Source of the DNA: Gimibacter soli
Lineage (GTDB): Bacteria; Pseudomonadota; Alphaproteobacteria; Sphingomonadales; Kordiimonadaceae
Assembly (NCBI RefSeq): GCF_028463845.1
Contig: NZ_CP116805.1
Location: forward strand, 1,860,001-1,924,000
Direction of reading: 5' to 3'
DNA: 64,000 bases
Shown here: piece by piece, positions 43,841-51,856 of the stretch
Position numbering within the stretch: position 1 is the first letter of the stretch
Layout of the letters: every line of letters begins with the position of its first letter
Made by a program: the position numbers and the translations under genes
Notes under the pieces: generated by a model
Databases searched by the model: none
Seen by the model: the letters and a program-made list of their open reading frames with translations, nothing else
Told to the model about the DNA's origin: nothing

Positions 43841-44949
43841 TCAATGAGGCTGCCCCGCCGCGGGTAACGATTGTCGTTGCGACTTACAACCGTCCCGAGG
43901 TGCTGACCCAGGCTATCCTGTCGGTGATCCGGCAGACGGTTCAGGATTGGGTGATGCTCATTGTCGGTGACAGCTGCGACGAGCGCACCGGGGCAGCCAT
44001 CGATGCGATTGGCGATCCGCGCATTCATTATCTCAATCTGCAGGACCGCTGCGGCGAACAGTCGGGCCCCAATGCGGTCGGCCTTTCGGCCGTCTTTACC
44101 GACTATGTGGCGCTTCTGAATCACGATGACATCTGGTTGCCGACCCATCTTGAAACAGCGCTTGCAGCGCTTGAAGGCGGCAAGGCGGATCTTTATTGCG
44201 GTGCCATAGGGGTGACCACCTTCGCGACCGACCGGGCTACGGGGGTGCGGTCACCGGCCTTCATCGCGACGACGCCCACGGGTCGCACGTTCGATATGGC
44301 CTTTCACCGGAACTGCACTTATTTCGAACCGGCTTCCACTTGGGTCATGCGGCGGTCTGTTGTCGAGGTGGTCGGGCTGTGGCAGCCAGCGGCCGCACTG
44401 CACCGGACCCCGCTCACCGATTGGCTCCTTCGGGCCTGGCGACAGGACGTGAAGGCGGTTTTCGCTGATGCACCCACCGCGATCTATTGCGACGCCGAAA
44501 AAAGCAACGTTGCCAATCGGAAAGGCGAAGAAGCGCCCGTCATGTATGACTGGAACGACGGCGAACAGGCCTACTGGAACGACTTTATCGAAAAGCAGGG
44601 CGCGGATGCCGTTTTGCAGTTGATGAAACTTCAGCCGCAGGAGATGAGCCGTACGTCCGAGATTTTTCAGGATCAAACCTTCCCCGAACAAGTGCAATGG
44701 GTGTTCGAAACCTATTTGAACCCGGCGAATGCCCGATTATACAAGGTTTACGGGTGGGATGCCTTCGTACAGGCGTGTGTCCTGACAAAACGACCTCCCG
44801 GGATCTCCTTGCAGGCGATGTTAAAGCGCCGCACTGGAGAAGCCCTGAAACCAAGAGAAACATGGAAACAAGTCATTGACCGCGCCCTTGAACAATTGGA
44901 GCAGCATCCTTCCTGGCAGCAGCTGCGTAGACAGTCGGGCGTGGCTTGA
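43837..44949 (+). CDS. Family 2 glycosyltransferase
   Basis: A 370-residue protein whose first 240 residues form a GT-A domain: VTIVVATYNRPEVLTQAILSV at the N terminus and the metal/nucleotide motif NHDD in place of DxD. It has no membrane segment. The C-terminal 130 residues have no motif I recognise. Donor and acceptor are unknown; the overlapping 2,3-dehydratase gene suggests a deoxysugar donor. Base composition falls near the 3' end (39 of 80 bases G or C at 44821-44900 by hand count), unlike the GC-rich neighbours, which may reflect transfer. Confidence 0.83.
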   Translation: MINEAAPPRVTIVVATYNRPEVLTQAILSVIRQTVQDWVMLIVGDSCDERTGAAIDAIGDPRIHYLNLQDRCGEQSGPNAVGLSAVFTDYVALLNHDDIWLPTHLETALAALEGGKADLYCGAIGVTTFATDRATGVRSPAFIATTPTGRTFDMAFHRNCTYFEPASTWVMRRSVVEVVGLWQPAAALHRTPLTDWLLRAWRQDVKAVFADAPTAIYCDAEKSNVANRKGEEAPVMYDWNDGEQAYWNDFIEKQGADAVLQLMKLQPQEMSRTSEIFQDQTFPEQVQWVFETYLNPANARLYKVYGWDAFVQACVLTKRPPGISLQAMLKRRTGEALKPRETWKQVIDRALEQLEQHPSWQQLRRQSGVA

Positions 44950-46258
44950 GGAACGTCGTGCCGTGTCCGGCATGACGGTCGAGCCGATCCCGTTTGCCGA
45001 AAGCGCTGAATGGAGCCTGCATGAGGGCAGCATCCGCCACAGGACCGGTGGCTTTTTCTCGCTGGAAGGCTTGCAGGCAAACGCGCAGGCGCAGATTCCG
45101 AATGGCTGGGAACAGCCTATCATCAATCAACCTGAAGTCGGCATTCTGGGCCTTGTCGCGACGCCAGGGGACGGCGGCCACCTGTGGCTCTTTCAGGCGA
45201 AGGGGGAACCCGGCAATGTGGGTGGTGTCCAGCTTGGGCCGACCGTGCAGGCGACCTACAGCAATTACATGCGCCGCCATGGCGGTGCCGCGACCCATTA
45301 TCTCGAGCTGTTCCTTGGCAACGAAGACAACCTTGCAAGCAACGGCCTGCATTCCGAACAGGGCACCCGGTTCCTGCAAAAATTCAACCGCAACGCAATT
45401 TGCGTGGCGCGCTCAGCCCCGGTGCCGGCCAACGAGCAATTCGCTTGGATACAATCGGCTTCCGTGCGTGAGGCATTGCTCACCGACTTTGCTGTCAACA
45501 CGGATGCGCGCTCAGTGTTGGTGACGGGACCTTGGGCATTACTCGCTGATGACGGCCAGCCGTTCAGCACCACAAGTGTGCAGCTGGGTGTGGAAACCGG
45601 TGCGGCATTCGCCGAATCGTATCTGGCACCCGTCGACAGGGGGCTGATGGATCGGGCGGCGGTGGCCATTCACGACCTTGCTGGCGAAATCGGTCTTGCC
45701 TGTGACAAGGTATCCCTTGAAGGCCTCAGCGGTTGGGGATTGACCGCCGATAGTCTCGCCAGTGCCGACGATGGCGGTGCTTTCACCATTCAGCATTACC
45801 GCGTTTCGGCACCGGACCGTGAAAAGACACATTGGGATCAGCCGCTTGTACGGTCCACCGGCACAGATGAGGTTATCCTGTTCTGCCAGCAACGCGATGG
45901 CATGCTGCGTTTCCTGTTGCGGCCCTCCATCGAGGTTGGCCTCAAGGGCGGGGTCGAGATCGGGCCGAGCTTCAAGCGGGAAAGCCTTGTTGACGCGCCA
46001 GTGTGGCTGCAACGCCTTGCTGACGAAAAGCCCGGTGCCACGCTTTGGCAAAACCAGCAGTCGGACGAGGGTGGCCGTTTCATGGATTCGCGTTGCAGCT
46101 ATGTGCTGCATCAGTTGCCAGAGGGCGCACTGATTGACGAAAATGATCCGTGGAATTTCTGGTTCACACTTGCAGAGCTGGAACAGGTCTGCCGGACCGA
46201 ATCTTCGGTCACGAACGAATGCCGCTCTGCGGTGTCCCTGTTGCTCGGGTTCGCCTGA
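44876..46258 (+). CDS. NDP-hexose 2,3-dehydratase-family protein
   Basis: About 460 residues in two related halves, as in dTDP-4-keto-6-deoxyglucose 2,3-dehydratases (EvaA, TylX3 group). Half one has GSIRHRTGGFFSLEGL, then LWLFQAKGEPGNVGGVQLGPT and a TYSNY motif; half two has FTIQHYRVSAPDREKTHWDQP and GGVEIGPSF. These enzymes remove water at C2/C3 on the way to 2,6-dideoxysugars. The start is unclear: TTG 44876 (or TTG 44888) keeps the expected AWLEERR helix but overlaps the glycosyltransferase by 74 bases; ATG 44972 would cut it off. No dTDP-glucose dehydratase (RmlB) or 3-ketoreductase of this route is recognisable nearby. Confidence 0.85.
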   Translation: MTAPLNNWSSILPGSSCVDSRAWLEERRAVSGMTVEPIPFAESAEWSLHEGSIRHRTGGFFSLEGLQANAQAQIPNGWEQPIINQPEVGILGLVATPGDGGHLWLFQAKGEPGNVGGVQLGPTVQATYSNYMRRHGGAATHYLELFLGNEDNLASNGLHSEQGTRFLQKFNRNAICVARSAPVPANEQFAWIQSASVREALLTDFAVNTDARSVLVTGPWALLADDGQPFSTTSVQLGVETGAAFAESYLAPVDRGLMDRAAVAIHDLAGEIGLACDKVSLEGLSGWGLTADSLASADDGGAFTIQHYRVSAPDREKTHWDQPLVRSTGTDEVILFCQQRDGMLRFLLRPSIEVGLKGGVEIGPSFKRESLVDAPVWLQRLADEKPGATLWQNQQSDEGGRFMDSRCSYVLHQLPEGALIDENDPWNFWFTLAELEQVCRTESSVTNECRSAVSLLLGFA

Positions 46259-47328
46259 TGCAGGCTCTGCGGCTCATCGCTGGCAAAGCGGCACGGCGCC
46301 GGATCGAGGAAAAAGGCCTGACGCCTGACCTTGTCCGCCTTGTGCTTGGGGCATCCGGTGGGCCGAAATGGCTGGTTCTCAAGGGGCTTGATCAATATCT
46401 TCTTGGTGACTGGCTGCCGAAAGCCCCGCAGCCGATAGACCTGATCGGTTCGTCAATCGGCGCTTTCCGCATGTCGGTCGCCGCGCATCCGGAACCTGCC
46501 AAAATGGTGCAGCGGCTGGAAGATACCTATCTTTCCTACCGCGCCGACAAGGGGGTGACGGCTGAGGCAGTGACGAAACAGTCCTACGACATTGTCAATG
46601 CCCTGTTCCCGCCCGAGGACGCTGCCAAGGTGGTGGCGAACGCCGACCGTCGGCCGCTCAATATCGTGGCGGTGCGCGGCAAGGGGCCGGCGGCCAGCAA
46701 CCATGCGCTGATTGAAGGGCTCGGTGTGCTGCTTGCAGCCGGCGCCAACCTGATGAGCCGCAAGGCGCTGGGCCTGTTTTACGAGCGCGTGGTGTTCCAT
46801 ACCGGTCACGCGGTGCCGTCGTCCCATCGCTGGCAGGGCTTCGGGCGGGTCGATATCCCGCTGAAGCCCGAGGCGCTTGTCGATGCCATCATGGCGTCGG
46901 GATCGATCCCTTATGTGATTGACCCGGTCACCGATATCGCCGGGGCACCGCGTGGCAATTACCGCGATGGCGGCGTGACCGACTATCATTTCGATGTCAT
47001 GTGGGACGCGGGCGACGGGATCGTCCTTTACCCGCATTTCTATCCCTATCTGGTGCCGGGCTGGTTCGACAAAAGCCTGAAAGGCCGCCGGGTGCGCGGC
47101 GAGGCGCTCGATAATGTGCTGATCCTGGCGCCAAGCGACGAGTTTGTCGCGAGCCTGCCTTTTGGACGCATTCCGGAGCGTAAGGATTTCGGCGCAAGGC
47201 CAGACGCTGACCGCCTGAAGGACTGGCGCAAGGTGGTGGCCGAGAGCGGCCGTCTGGGGGAAGAGTTTGCAACGTTTGCGGCCTCGCCGGGCAAGCTGAT
47301 GGACCGGCTTGAAATGGCGCCGCAATGA
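46258..47328 (+). CDS. Patatin-like phospholipase family protein
   Basis: A 356-residue serine hydrolase of the patatin fold. GASGGPKW (31-38) is the oxyanion loop, Ser66 sits in GSSIG (64-68), and the catalytic Asp is in YRDGGVTDY. It should cleave acyl esters of membrane or storage lipids. There is no signal peptide. Its ATG shares a base with the dehydratase stop (TGATG), so the two are translated together. A fatty acyl-CoA ligase follows 15 bases later and could use the freed acids. Confidence 0.88.
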   Translation: MQALRLIAGKAARRRIEEKGLTPDLVRLVLGASGGPKWLVLKGLDQYLLGDWLPKAPQPIDLIGSSIGAFRMSVAAHPEPAKMVQRLEDTYLSYRADKGVTAEAVTKQSYDIVNALFPPEDAAKVVANADRRPLNIVAVRGKGPAASNHALIEGLGVLLAAGANLMSRKALGLFYERVVFHTGHAVPSSHRWQGFGRVDIPLKPEALVDAIMASGSIPYVIDPVTDIAGAPRGNYRDGGVTDYHFDVMWDAGDGIVLYPHFYPYLVPGWFDKSLKGRRVRGEALDNVLILAPSDEFVASLPFGRIPERKDFGARPDADRLKDWRKVVAESGRLGEEFATFAASPGKLMDRLEMAPQ

Positions 47329-47343
47329 TGGCCAAATGAGCGA

Positions 47344-49062
47344 ATGGGAACGGGGAGTAGCCAATTGTACACTGACGGAACTGTATTCGGGGAAGCGGAC
47401 CTGCTGGCCGGTCATCTCGGCGACTTCATCGATCTCTGTGTGGATATGCACGGCGACAATGACGCCTTCACCTGCGTGCTGCCGACCGGCCATCACGCCA
47501 CGCTGACGCACCGGCAGCTTGGCAAATATTCCGATGCGGTTGCTGCCTACCTGCGGGACGGGCTTGGCCTCAATCAGGGCGACGTTGTGGCGATCCAGGC
47601 GCCGAACGTGCTTGGATACCCGGTTCTGGCCTTCGGGATCATGAAGGCGGGGCTTACGGTCACCAACGTCAATCCGCTCTATACGGTTGAAGAAGCCCAG
47701 CACCAGCTGAAGGACAGCCACGCCAAGGTGCTCTTTGTGATCGATCTTTTCGGCGACCGGGTGAAGGGCTCAATCGACGGCACCGAAGTGCGCCATGTTT
47801 ACAAGCTCTCGCTTCTCGATTTCTTCCCGCAGCCGACCCGCGCCATCCTTGGCTTTGCCTTGAAGCATATCAAGAAGCTGGTTCCGCCTTTCAGTGTGAA
47901 ATCCGAAGGCACGCTGATGGATGTGGTGAAGGAAGGCCGGCGCCTGCTGGACGCGGGTGCCGAGCCGAAGTTTTACCGCGAGGGTCGCGGGCTCAACGAT
48001 ATTGCTTTCTACCAATATACGGGCGGCACGACGGGGCGTTCGAAGGGTGCGGCGCTGACCCACCGCAACGTGATCGCCAACATGTCGCAAAGCTCCAAAC
48101 GCAGCGCCGGGCTGATCGCCGAGAATGACAGCATGCTTCTTGTGCTGCCGCTTTATCACGTTTACGCGCTGGCGGTTGGCGCCATGGCAAGCATGCATAA
48201 CGGCGTGCACGTGGTGCTGGTGCCGGTGCCGCGCCCGATTGTTAACCTGAAGCACGCGTTCGAGAAGTTCGATATCACCGTGATGCCGGGCGTGAACACG
48301 CTGTTCCTCGGCCTGATGCAGGAAGGCTGGTTCCGGGAGAATCCGCCGAAGACGCTGCGCATGTGCTTTGCTGGCGCTGCCCCCTTGCAGCCGGCCACCG
48401 CACAGGCATGGACCGACCTGACGGGTGCCCCGATCTATGAAGGATACGGCCTCACCGAGGGCACCTGCATCGTCACCTCCACCCCCTTCACCGAACAGCC
48501 GCGCCCCGGCAGTTGCGGCAAGCCGATGCCGGGCACGGTTCTGCGGATCGTTGGCGAAGACGGGCGTGACCTGCCGCCGGGTGAGCCCGGTGAGCTGTGG
48601 ATCAAGGGGCCGCAGGTGATGCTGGGTTACCTCAATGCGCCCGAAGCCACGGCTGCGATCCTTGCCGATGGCTGGCTGCGCACCGGCGACATCGCCAAGG
48701 TGGACGATGAAGGCTATCTCTATATCGTCGACCGCCTGAAAGACATGGTGATCGTTTCGGGCTTCAACGTATTCCCGACCGATATCGAATCCGTGCTGAC
48801 CCGCCATTCGCGCATCAATGATGCTGCCGTGGTGGGCGTGCCGGACCACGAAACGGGCGAGCGCGTGGTGGCTTATGTGGTGCCGGGCGACAATGAACTG
48901 ACGCCTGAGGAAGTCCGTGACTATTGCCGCGAGCATCTTACCGGCTACAAGGTGCCGAAATCGGTAGTGCTGATCGACGAACTGCCAAAATCGCCGGTGG
49001 GCAAGGTGCTGCGCCGCGAGCTGCGCGACCGTGCCCGCATCGACTTCGCATCGGTGGCCTGA
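47344..49062 (+). CDS. Long-chain fatty acid-CoA ligase (FadD-like)
   Basis: A 572-residue AMP-forming ligase: YTGGTTGRSKGA (P-loop), EGYGLTEGT, LRTGDIAKVDDEGYLYIVDRLKDM hinge and the catalytic Lys in SPVGKVLRREL. Length and the early PLYTVEEAQHQL pattern fit FadD. ATG 47344 is used; TTG 47365, seven bases after GGGGAG, is an alternative. It is the second ligase in the region, downstream of the patatin-like lipase. Confidence 0.9.
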   Translation: MGTGSSQLYTDGTVFGEADLLAGHLGDFIDLCVDMHGDNDAFTCVLPTGHHATLTHRQLGKYSDAVAAYLRDGLGLNQGDVVAIQAPNVLGYPVLAFGIMKAGLTVTNVNPLYTVEEAQHQLKDSHAKVLFVIDLFGDRVKGSIDGTEVRHVYKLSLLDFFPQPTRAILGFALKHIKKLVPPFSVKSEGTLMDVVKEGRRLLDAGAEPKFYREGRGLNDIAFYQYTGGTTGRSKGAALTHRNVIANMSQSSKRSAGLIAENDSMLLVLPLYHVYALAVGAMASMHNGVHVVLVPVPRPIVNLKHAFEKFDITVMPGVNTLFLGLMQEGWFRENPPKTLRMCFAGAAPLQPATAQAWTDLTGAPIYEGYGLTEGTCIVTSTPFTEQPRPGSCGKPMPGTVLRIVGEDGRDLPPGEPGELWIKGPQVMLGYLNAPEATAAILADGWLRTGDIAKVDDEGYLYIVDRLKDMVIVSGFNVFPTDIESVLTRHSRINDAAVVGVPDHETGERVVAYVVPGDNELTPEEVRDYCREHLTGYKVPKSVVLIDELPKSPVGKVLRRELRDRARIDFASVA

Positions 49063-49065
49063 CCG

Positions 49066-49824
49066 ATGGATCTGGGGCTCAAAGGCAAACGCGTCCTCGT
49101 CAGCGGCGGCACCCGGGGAATCGGGGCTGCGATTGTTGACACGTTCCTCGCGGAAGGCGCCGACGTTGCCTTTTGTGCGCGAAACGCCAAGGCTGTTGCC
49201 GAGCGGGTTGCAGTGCTTGAGGCCCAAGGCCACAGGGTGGATGGTCGCGTGTGTGACGTATCTGATGCCCGCGCCTATCTTTCCTGGATCGACGAAGCGT
49301 CGGCGGCGTTTGGCGGCATCGATATCTTTGTGCCGAATGTGAGTGGCATGGGGCTCGGGAGCGGTGAGGAAGCTTGGCGCCGTCAGTTCGAGGTAGACCT
49401 GATGGGCACCGTGCGCGGCGCCGAGCGTGCCATGACGCACATGCCGGGTGGTGGCAGCATCGTTGTTATTTCTTCCATTTCGGGGATCGAACCCTTTGGT
49501 GACATAGGCCCTTATGCCACCTTCAAAGCGGCGCTGACGACCTACGCCAGCGGCCTTGGCGACAGTGCCGGGCGGCAGGGCGTGCGGGTGAATGTGGTCT
49601 CTCCCGGTGCGATCCATGTGGAAGATGGCTTCTGGGGCGAAATCCAGCGCACCCAGCCCGATGTTTACAAGATGGTGGCGAGCCGCCATCCGCTCGGTGC
49701 CCGTCTCGGCACCCCGGAAGAGGTCGCTCGTGCGGTCGTCTTTCTGGCGAGCCCCGCGGCTGGCTGGATCACGCGCACCAATCTCCTTGTTGATGGCGGC
49801 GCTACGCGGCGCTTCCAGTTCTGA
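49066..49824 (+). CDS. SDR-family oxidoreductase
   Basis: A 252-residue classical SDR. SGGTRGIGAA binds cofactor, VPNVSGMG replaces NNAG, and Ser plus YATFK give the active site; Arg in CARNAK suggests NADPH. It follows the FadD-like gene after 3 bases and ends the large acyl catabolism region. Substrate unknown; it might serve beta-oxidation or, less likely, be the ketoreductase the 2,3-dehydratase needs. Confidence 0.86.
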   Translation: MDLGLKGKRVLVSGGTRGIGAAIVDTFLAEGADVAFCARNAKAVAERVAVLEAQGHRVDGRVCDVSDARAYLSWIDEASAAFGGIDIFVPNVSGMGLGSGEEAWRRQFEVDLMGTVRGAERAMTHMPGGGSIVVISSISGIEPFGDIGPYATFKAALTTYASGLGDSAGRQGVRVNVVSPGAIHVEDGFWGEIQRTQPDVYKMVASRHPLGARLGTPEEVARAVVFLASPAAGWITRTNLLVDGGATRRFQF

Positions 49825-49862
49825 CCGGAATCTCGCCTTAATCCTGCCATGCTGATCGCCCT

Positions 49863-49881
49863 GAATGCAGGCATTGCATTC
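49863..49881. promoter_or_regulatory. Palindrome directly upstream of the beta-lactamase
   Basis: GAATGCA (49863-49869) pairs with TGCATTC (49875-49881) across five bases, and the ribosome site GGGAGG (49882-49887) follows at once. It may be an operator or an mRNA hairpin limiting translation. Confidence 0.45.
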
Positions 49882-49894
49882 GGGAGGTTGATCC

Positions 49895-50764
49895 ATGCTC
49901 AAGTCTTTGCTGCCCGCCGGGCTCTGTTTCGTGCTGATGGGGATACTGTCAGGCGGTGTGGCGGCAGGTCCGTCATTCGAGGCCGGCATCAAGGCGATCG
50001 AAGCGAAGTTTGGCGGACGCGTTGGAGTCACGGTCATTGATCCGGCCACCGGCAAGCAGCTCTCGCACCGGGGTGACGAGCGCTTTGCCATGTGCTCCAC
50101 CTTCAAATGGGCACTGGCGGCAGCCATCCTGAAAGAAGTGGACGAAGGCCGGATGACGCTTGATGAGCGTATTGCCTTTGGCGACCGCGATCTTCTTTCC
50201 TACGCACCCGTCACCAAAGCGCGGGTTGGCGAAGGCGCGATGAGCGTGCGCGATCTGGCGGCTGCTGCCGTCTCCCTCAGCGATAATACCGCCGCCAATC
50301 TGCTGCTCGCCAAGATCGGCGGCCCGGAGGGGCTGACGGCATTTCTGTGGAATACGGGTGACGCCGTAACGCGGCTTGATCGCACCGAACCGACGCTCAA
50401 TGAAAACCGCGAAGGTGACCAGCGCGATACGACGACGCCTGACGCCATGGCAAAGTCGCTGCAGAAACTGCTGACGGGCGATACGCTTTCGCCTGCGTCG
50501 CGCGACCTGCTTGTCCAGTGGCTCGAAGAAACGTCAACGGGCAAGGACCGCCTGCGCGGTGGTTTCCCGGCTGACTGGCGGGCAGGGGACAAGACCGGCA
50601 CTTGCGGCTCGCGCGGGGCGGTCAATGATGTGGCGGTTGCCTGGCCACCGGGCCGTGGCCCGGTGTTTGTGGCGTCATACCTGAGCGATTCAGACGCGTC
50701 CTACGCCGATCTTTATGCGGCCCACGCCGAGATCGGCAAGCTGGTGGCGGAAACGGTTCGCTAG
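49895..50764 (+). CDS. Class A beta-lactamase with carbapenemase-type residues
   Basis: A 289-residue exported serine beta-lactamase; signal peptide about 1-24. All class A motifs are present: Ser68-x-x-Lys71 (CSTFK; standard 70-73), SDN at 129-131 (130-132), Glu165 and Asn169 (166 and 170), KTGT at 233-236. Cys67 and Cys237 fall at standard positions 69 and 238, the disulphide pair of KPC/SME/NMC-A type carbapenemases, and Arg219 corresponds to Arg220. Residue 105 is Tyr rather than the Trp of KPC. Hydrolysis of beta-lactams is likely; carbapenem activity is not proven. No AmpR-type regulator adjoins. GGGAGG precedes the ATG. Confidence 0.93.
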   Translation: MLKSLLPAGLCFVLMGILSGGVAAGPSFEAGIKAIEAKFGGRVGVTVIDPATGKQLSHRGDERFAMCSTFKWALAAAILKEVDEGRMTLDERIAFGDRDLLSYAPVTKARVGEGAMSVRDLAAAAVSLSDNTAANLLLAKIGGPEGLTAFLWNTGDAVTRLDRTEPTLNENREGDQRDTTTPDAMAKSLQKLLTGDTLSPASRDLLVQWLEETSTGKDRLRGGFPADWRAGDKTGTCGSRGAVNDVAVAWPPGRGPVFVASYLSDSDASYADLYAAHAEIGKLVAETVR

Positions 50765-50766
50765 GC

Positions 50767-51774
50767 TTACCGGTCGTCGCCGTATATCGCGACGTTCAGC
50801 GGCGTTTTGGCGCCGACCTTGCCCCGATACATGCCAGGGGTGTTGAAGACCTGCGCCATGTTGCCCTTGGCGTCCACAGCGATGATGCCGCCGTCGCCGC
50901 CCATTGGCTTCAGTTCGTCCATAATCACCTTGTTGGCTGCGGCTTCGACATCCATGCCGCCATATTCCATCAGCGCGCAGATCGAACGGGCGACCGTCTT
51001 GCGGATGAAATATTCGCCGTGGCCGGTGGCGGATACGGCGCAGGATTTGTCGTCGGCATAGGTGCCGGCGCCGATCACCGGGCTGTCGCCGACGCGGCCC
51101 CAGAGCTTGTTGGTCATGCCGCCGGTTGAGGTGCCGGCTGCAATGTGGCCCGATTTGTCCCGCGCAACCGCCCCCACGGTGCCGAACTTGTATTCGATAT
51201 CATGGTCGAGCGCCGTCTTGCCCTCGGCGAGGGCCTTTTGCAGCTGCTGCCAGCGGAAATCGGTGTGGAAATAGGCGGGATCGACAATCGTGACGCCGTT
51301 CTCGGCCCCGAAGGTTTCCGCACCCTTGCCGGAAAGCATCACATGTGGGCTTTTTTCCATCACCGCGCGGGCGAGGGCGATGGGGTTGCGGATATTGGTG
51401 ACACCCGCCACGGCGCCCGCTTCGAGCGTTTCGCCGTTCATGATGGCGGCGTCCATCTCGTTCTTGCCTTCATGGGTGAAGACCGCACCCTTGCCGGCGT
51501 TGAAGTTGGGGCTGTCCTCCAGCACCTGGATGGCCGCAGTGACGGCGTCAAGCGCCTTGCCGCCGGACTTCAGCACCGCTTCGCCAGCTTCCAGTGCCTT
51601 CGTGAGGTCCGCCCGGATCGAGGCTTCCAGTTCGGGCGTCAGCTTGTCCGGCGTGATGGTGCCGGCACCGCCGTGGATCACCAGTGCATAATCCTGCATC
51701 GCATCGTCTGCATGTGCTGCCATCGCCGTTCCTGCCATCAGAAAAGCCGCGCCAATCAAGTGTTTTAGAACCAT
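50767..51774 (-). CDS. Exported isoaspartyl peptidase/L-asparaginase (Ntn hydrolase)
   Basis: A 335-residue plant-type asparaginase. A signal peptide (1-22, ending AHA) sends it to the periplasm. The precursor is expected to cut itself before Thr199 in FGTVGAVARD, giving the catalytic N-terminal Thr; the substrate region GRVGDSPVIGAGTYAD and the GHGEYFIR stretch are intact. It removes isoaspartyl dipeptides and some asparagine. It is divergent from a second exported peptidase gene across 82 bases and converges on the beta-lactamase. Confidence 0.92.
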   Translation of the reverse strand: MVLKHLIGAAFLMAGTAMAAHADDAMQDYALVIHGGAGTITPDKLTPELEASIRADLTKALEAGEAVLKSGGKALDAVTAAIQVLEDSPNFNAGKGAVFTHEGKNEMDAAIMNGETLEAGAVAGVTNIRNPIALARAVMEKSPHVMLSGKGAETFGAENGVTIVDPAYFHTDFRWQQLQKALAEGKTALDHDIEYKFGTVGAVARDKSGHIAAGTSTGGMTNKLWGRVGDSPVIGAGTYADDKSCAVSATGHGEYFIRKTVARSICALMEYGGMDVEAAANKVIMDELKPMGGDGGIIAVDAKGNMAQVFNTPGMYRGKVGAKTPLNVAIYGDDR

Positions 51775-51856
51775 GGTTTAGTGTCCCTCCCTTTGACTTT
51801 GGCGCCATTCTAGGCATTGATGGCAAGCATACAAGATATCCATTGGGGGAAATCGG

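Noticed and set aside
43837-50764. Mobile element carrying the glycosyltransferase set and beta-lactamase
   Set aside because: No transposase, integrase, terminal repeats, tRNA or attachment-site duplication could be seen around it.
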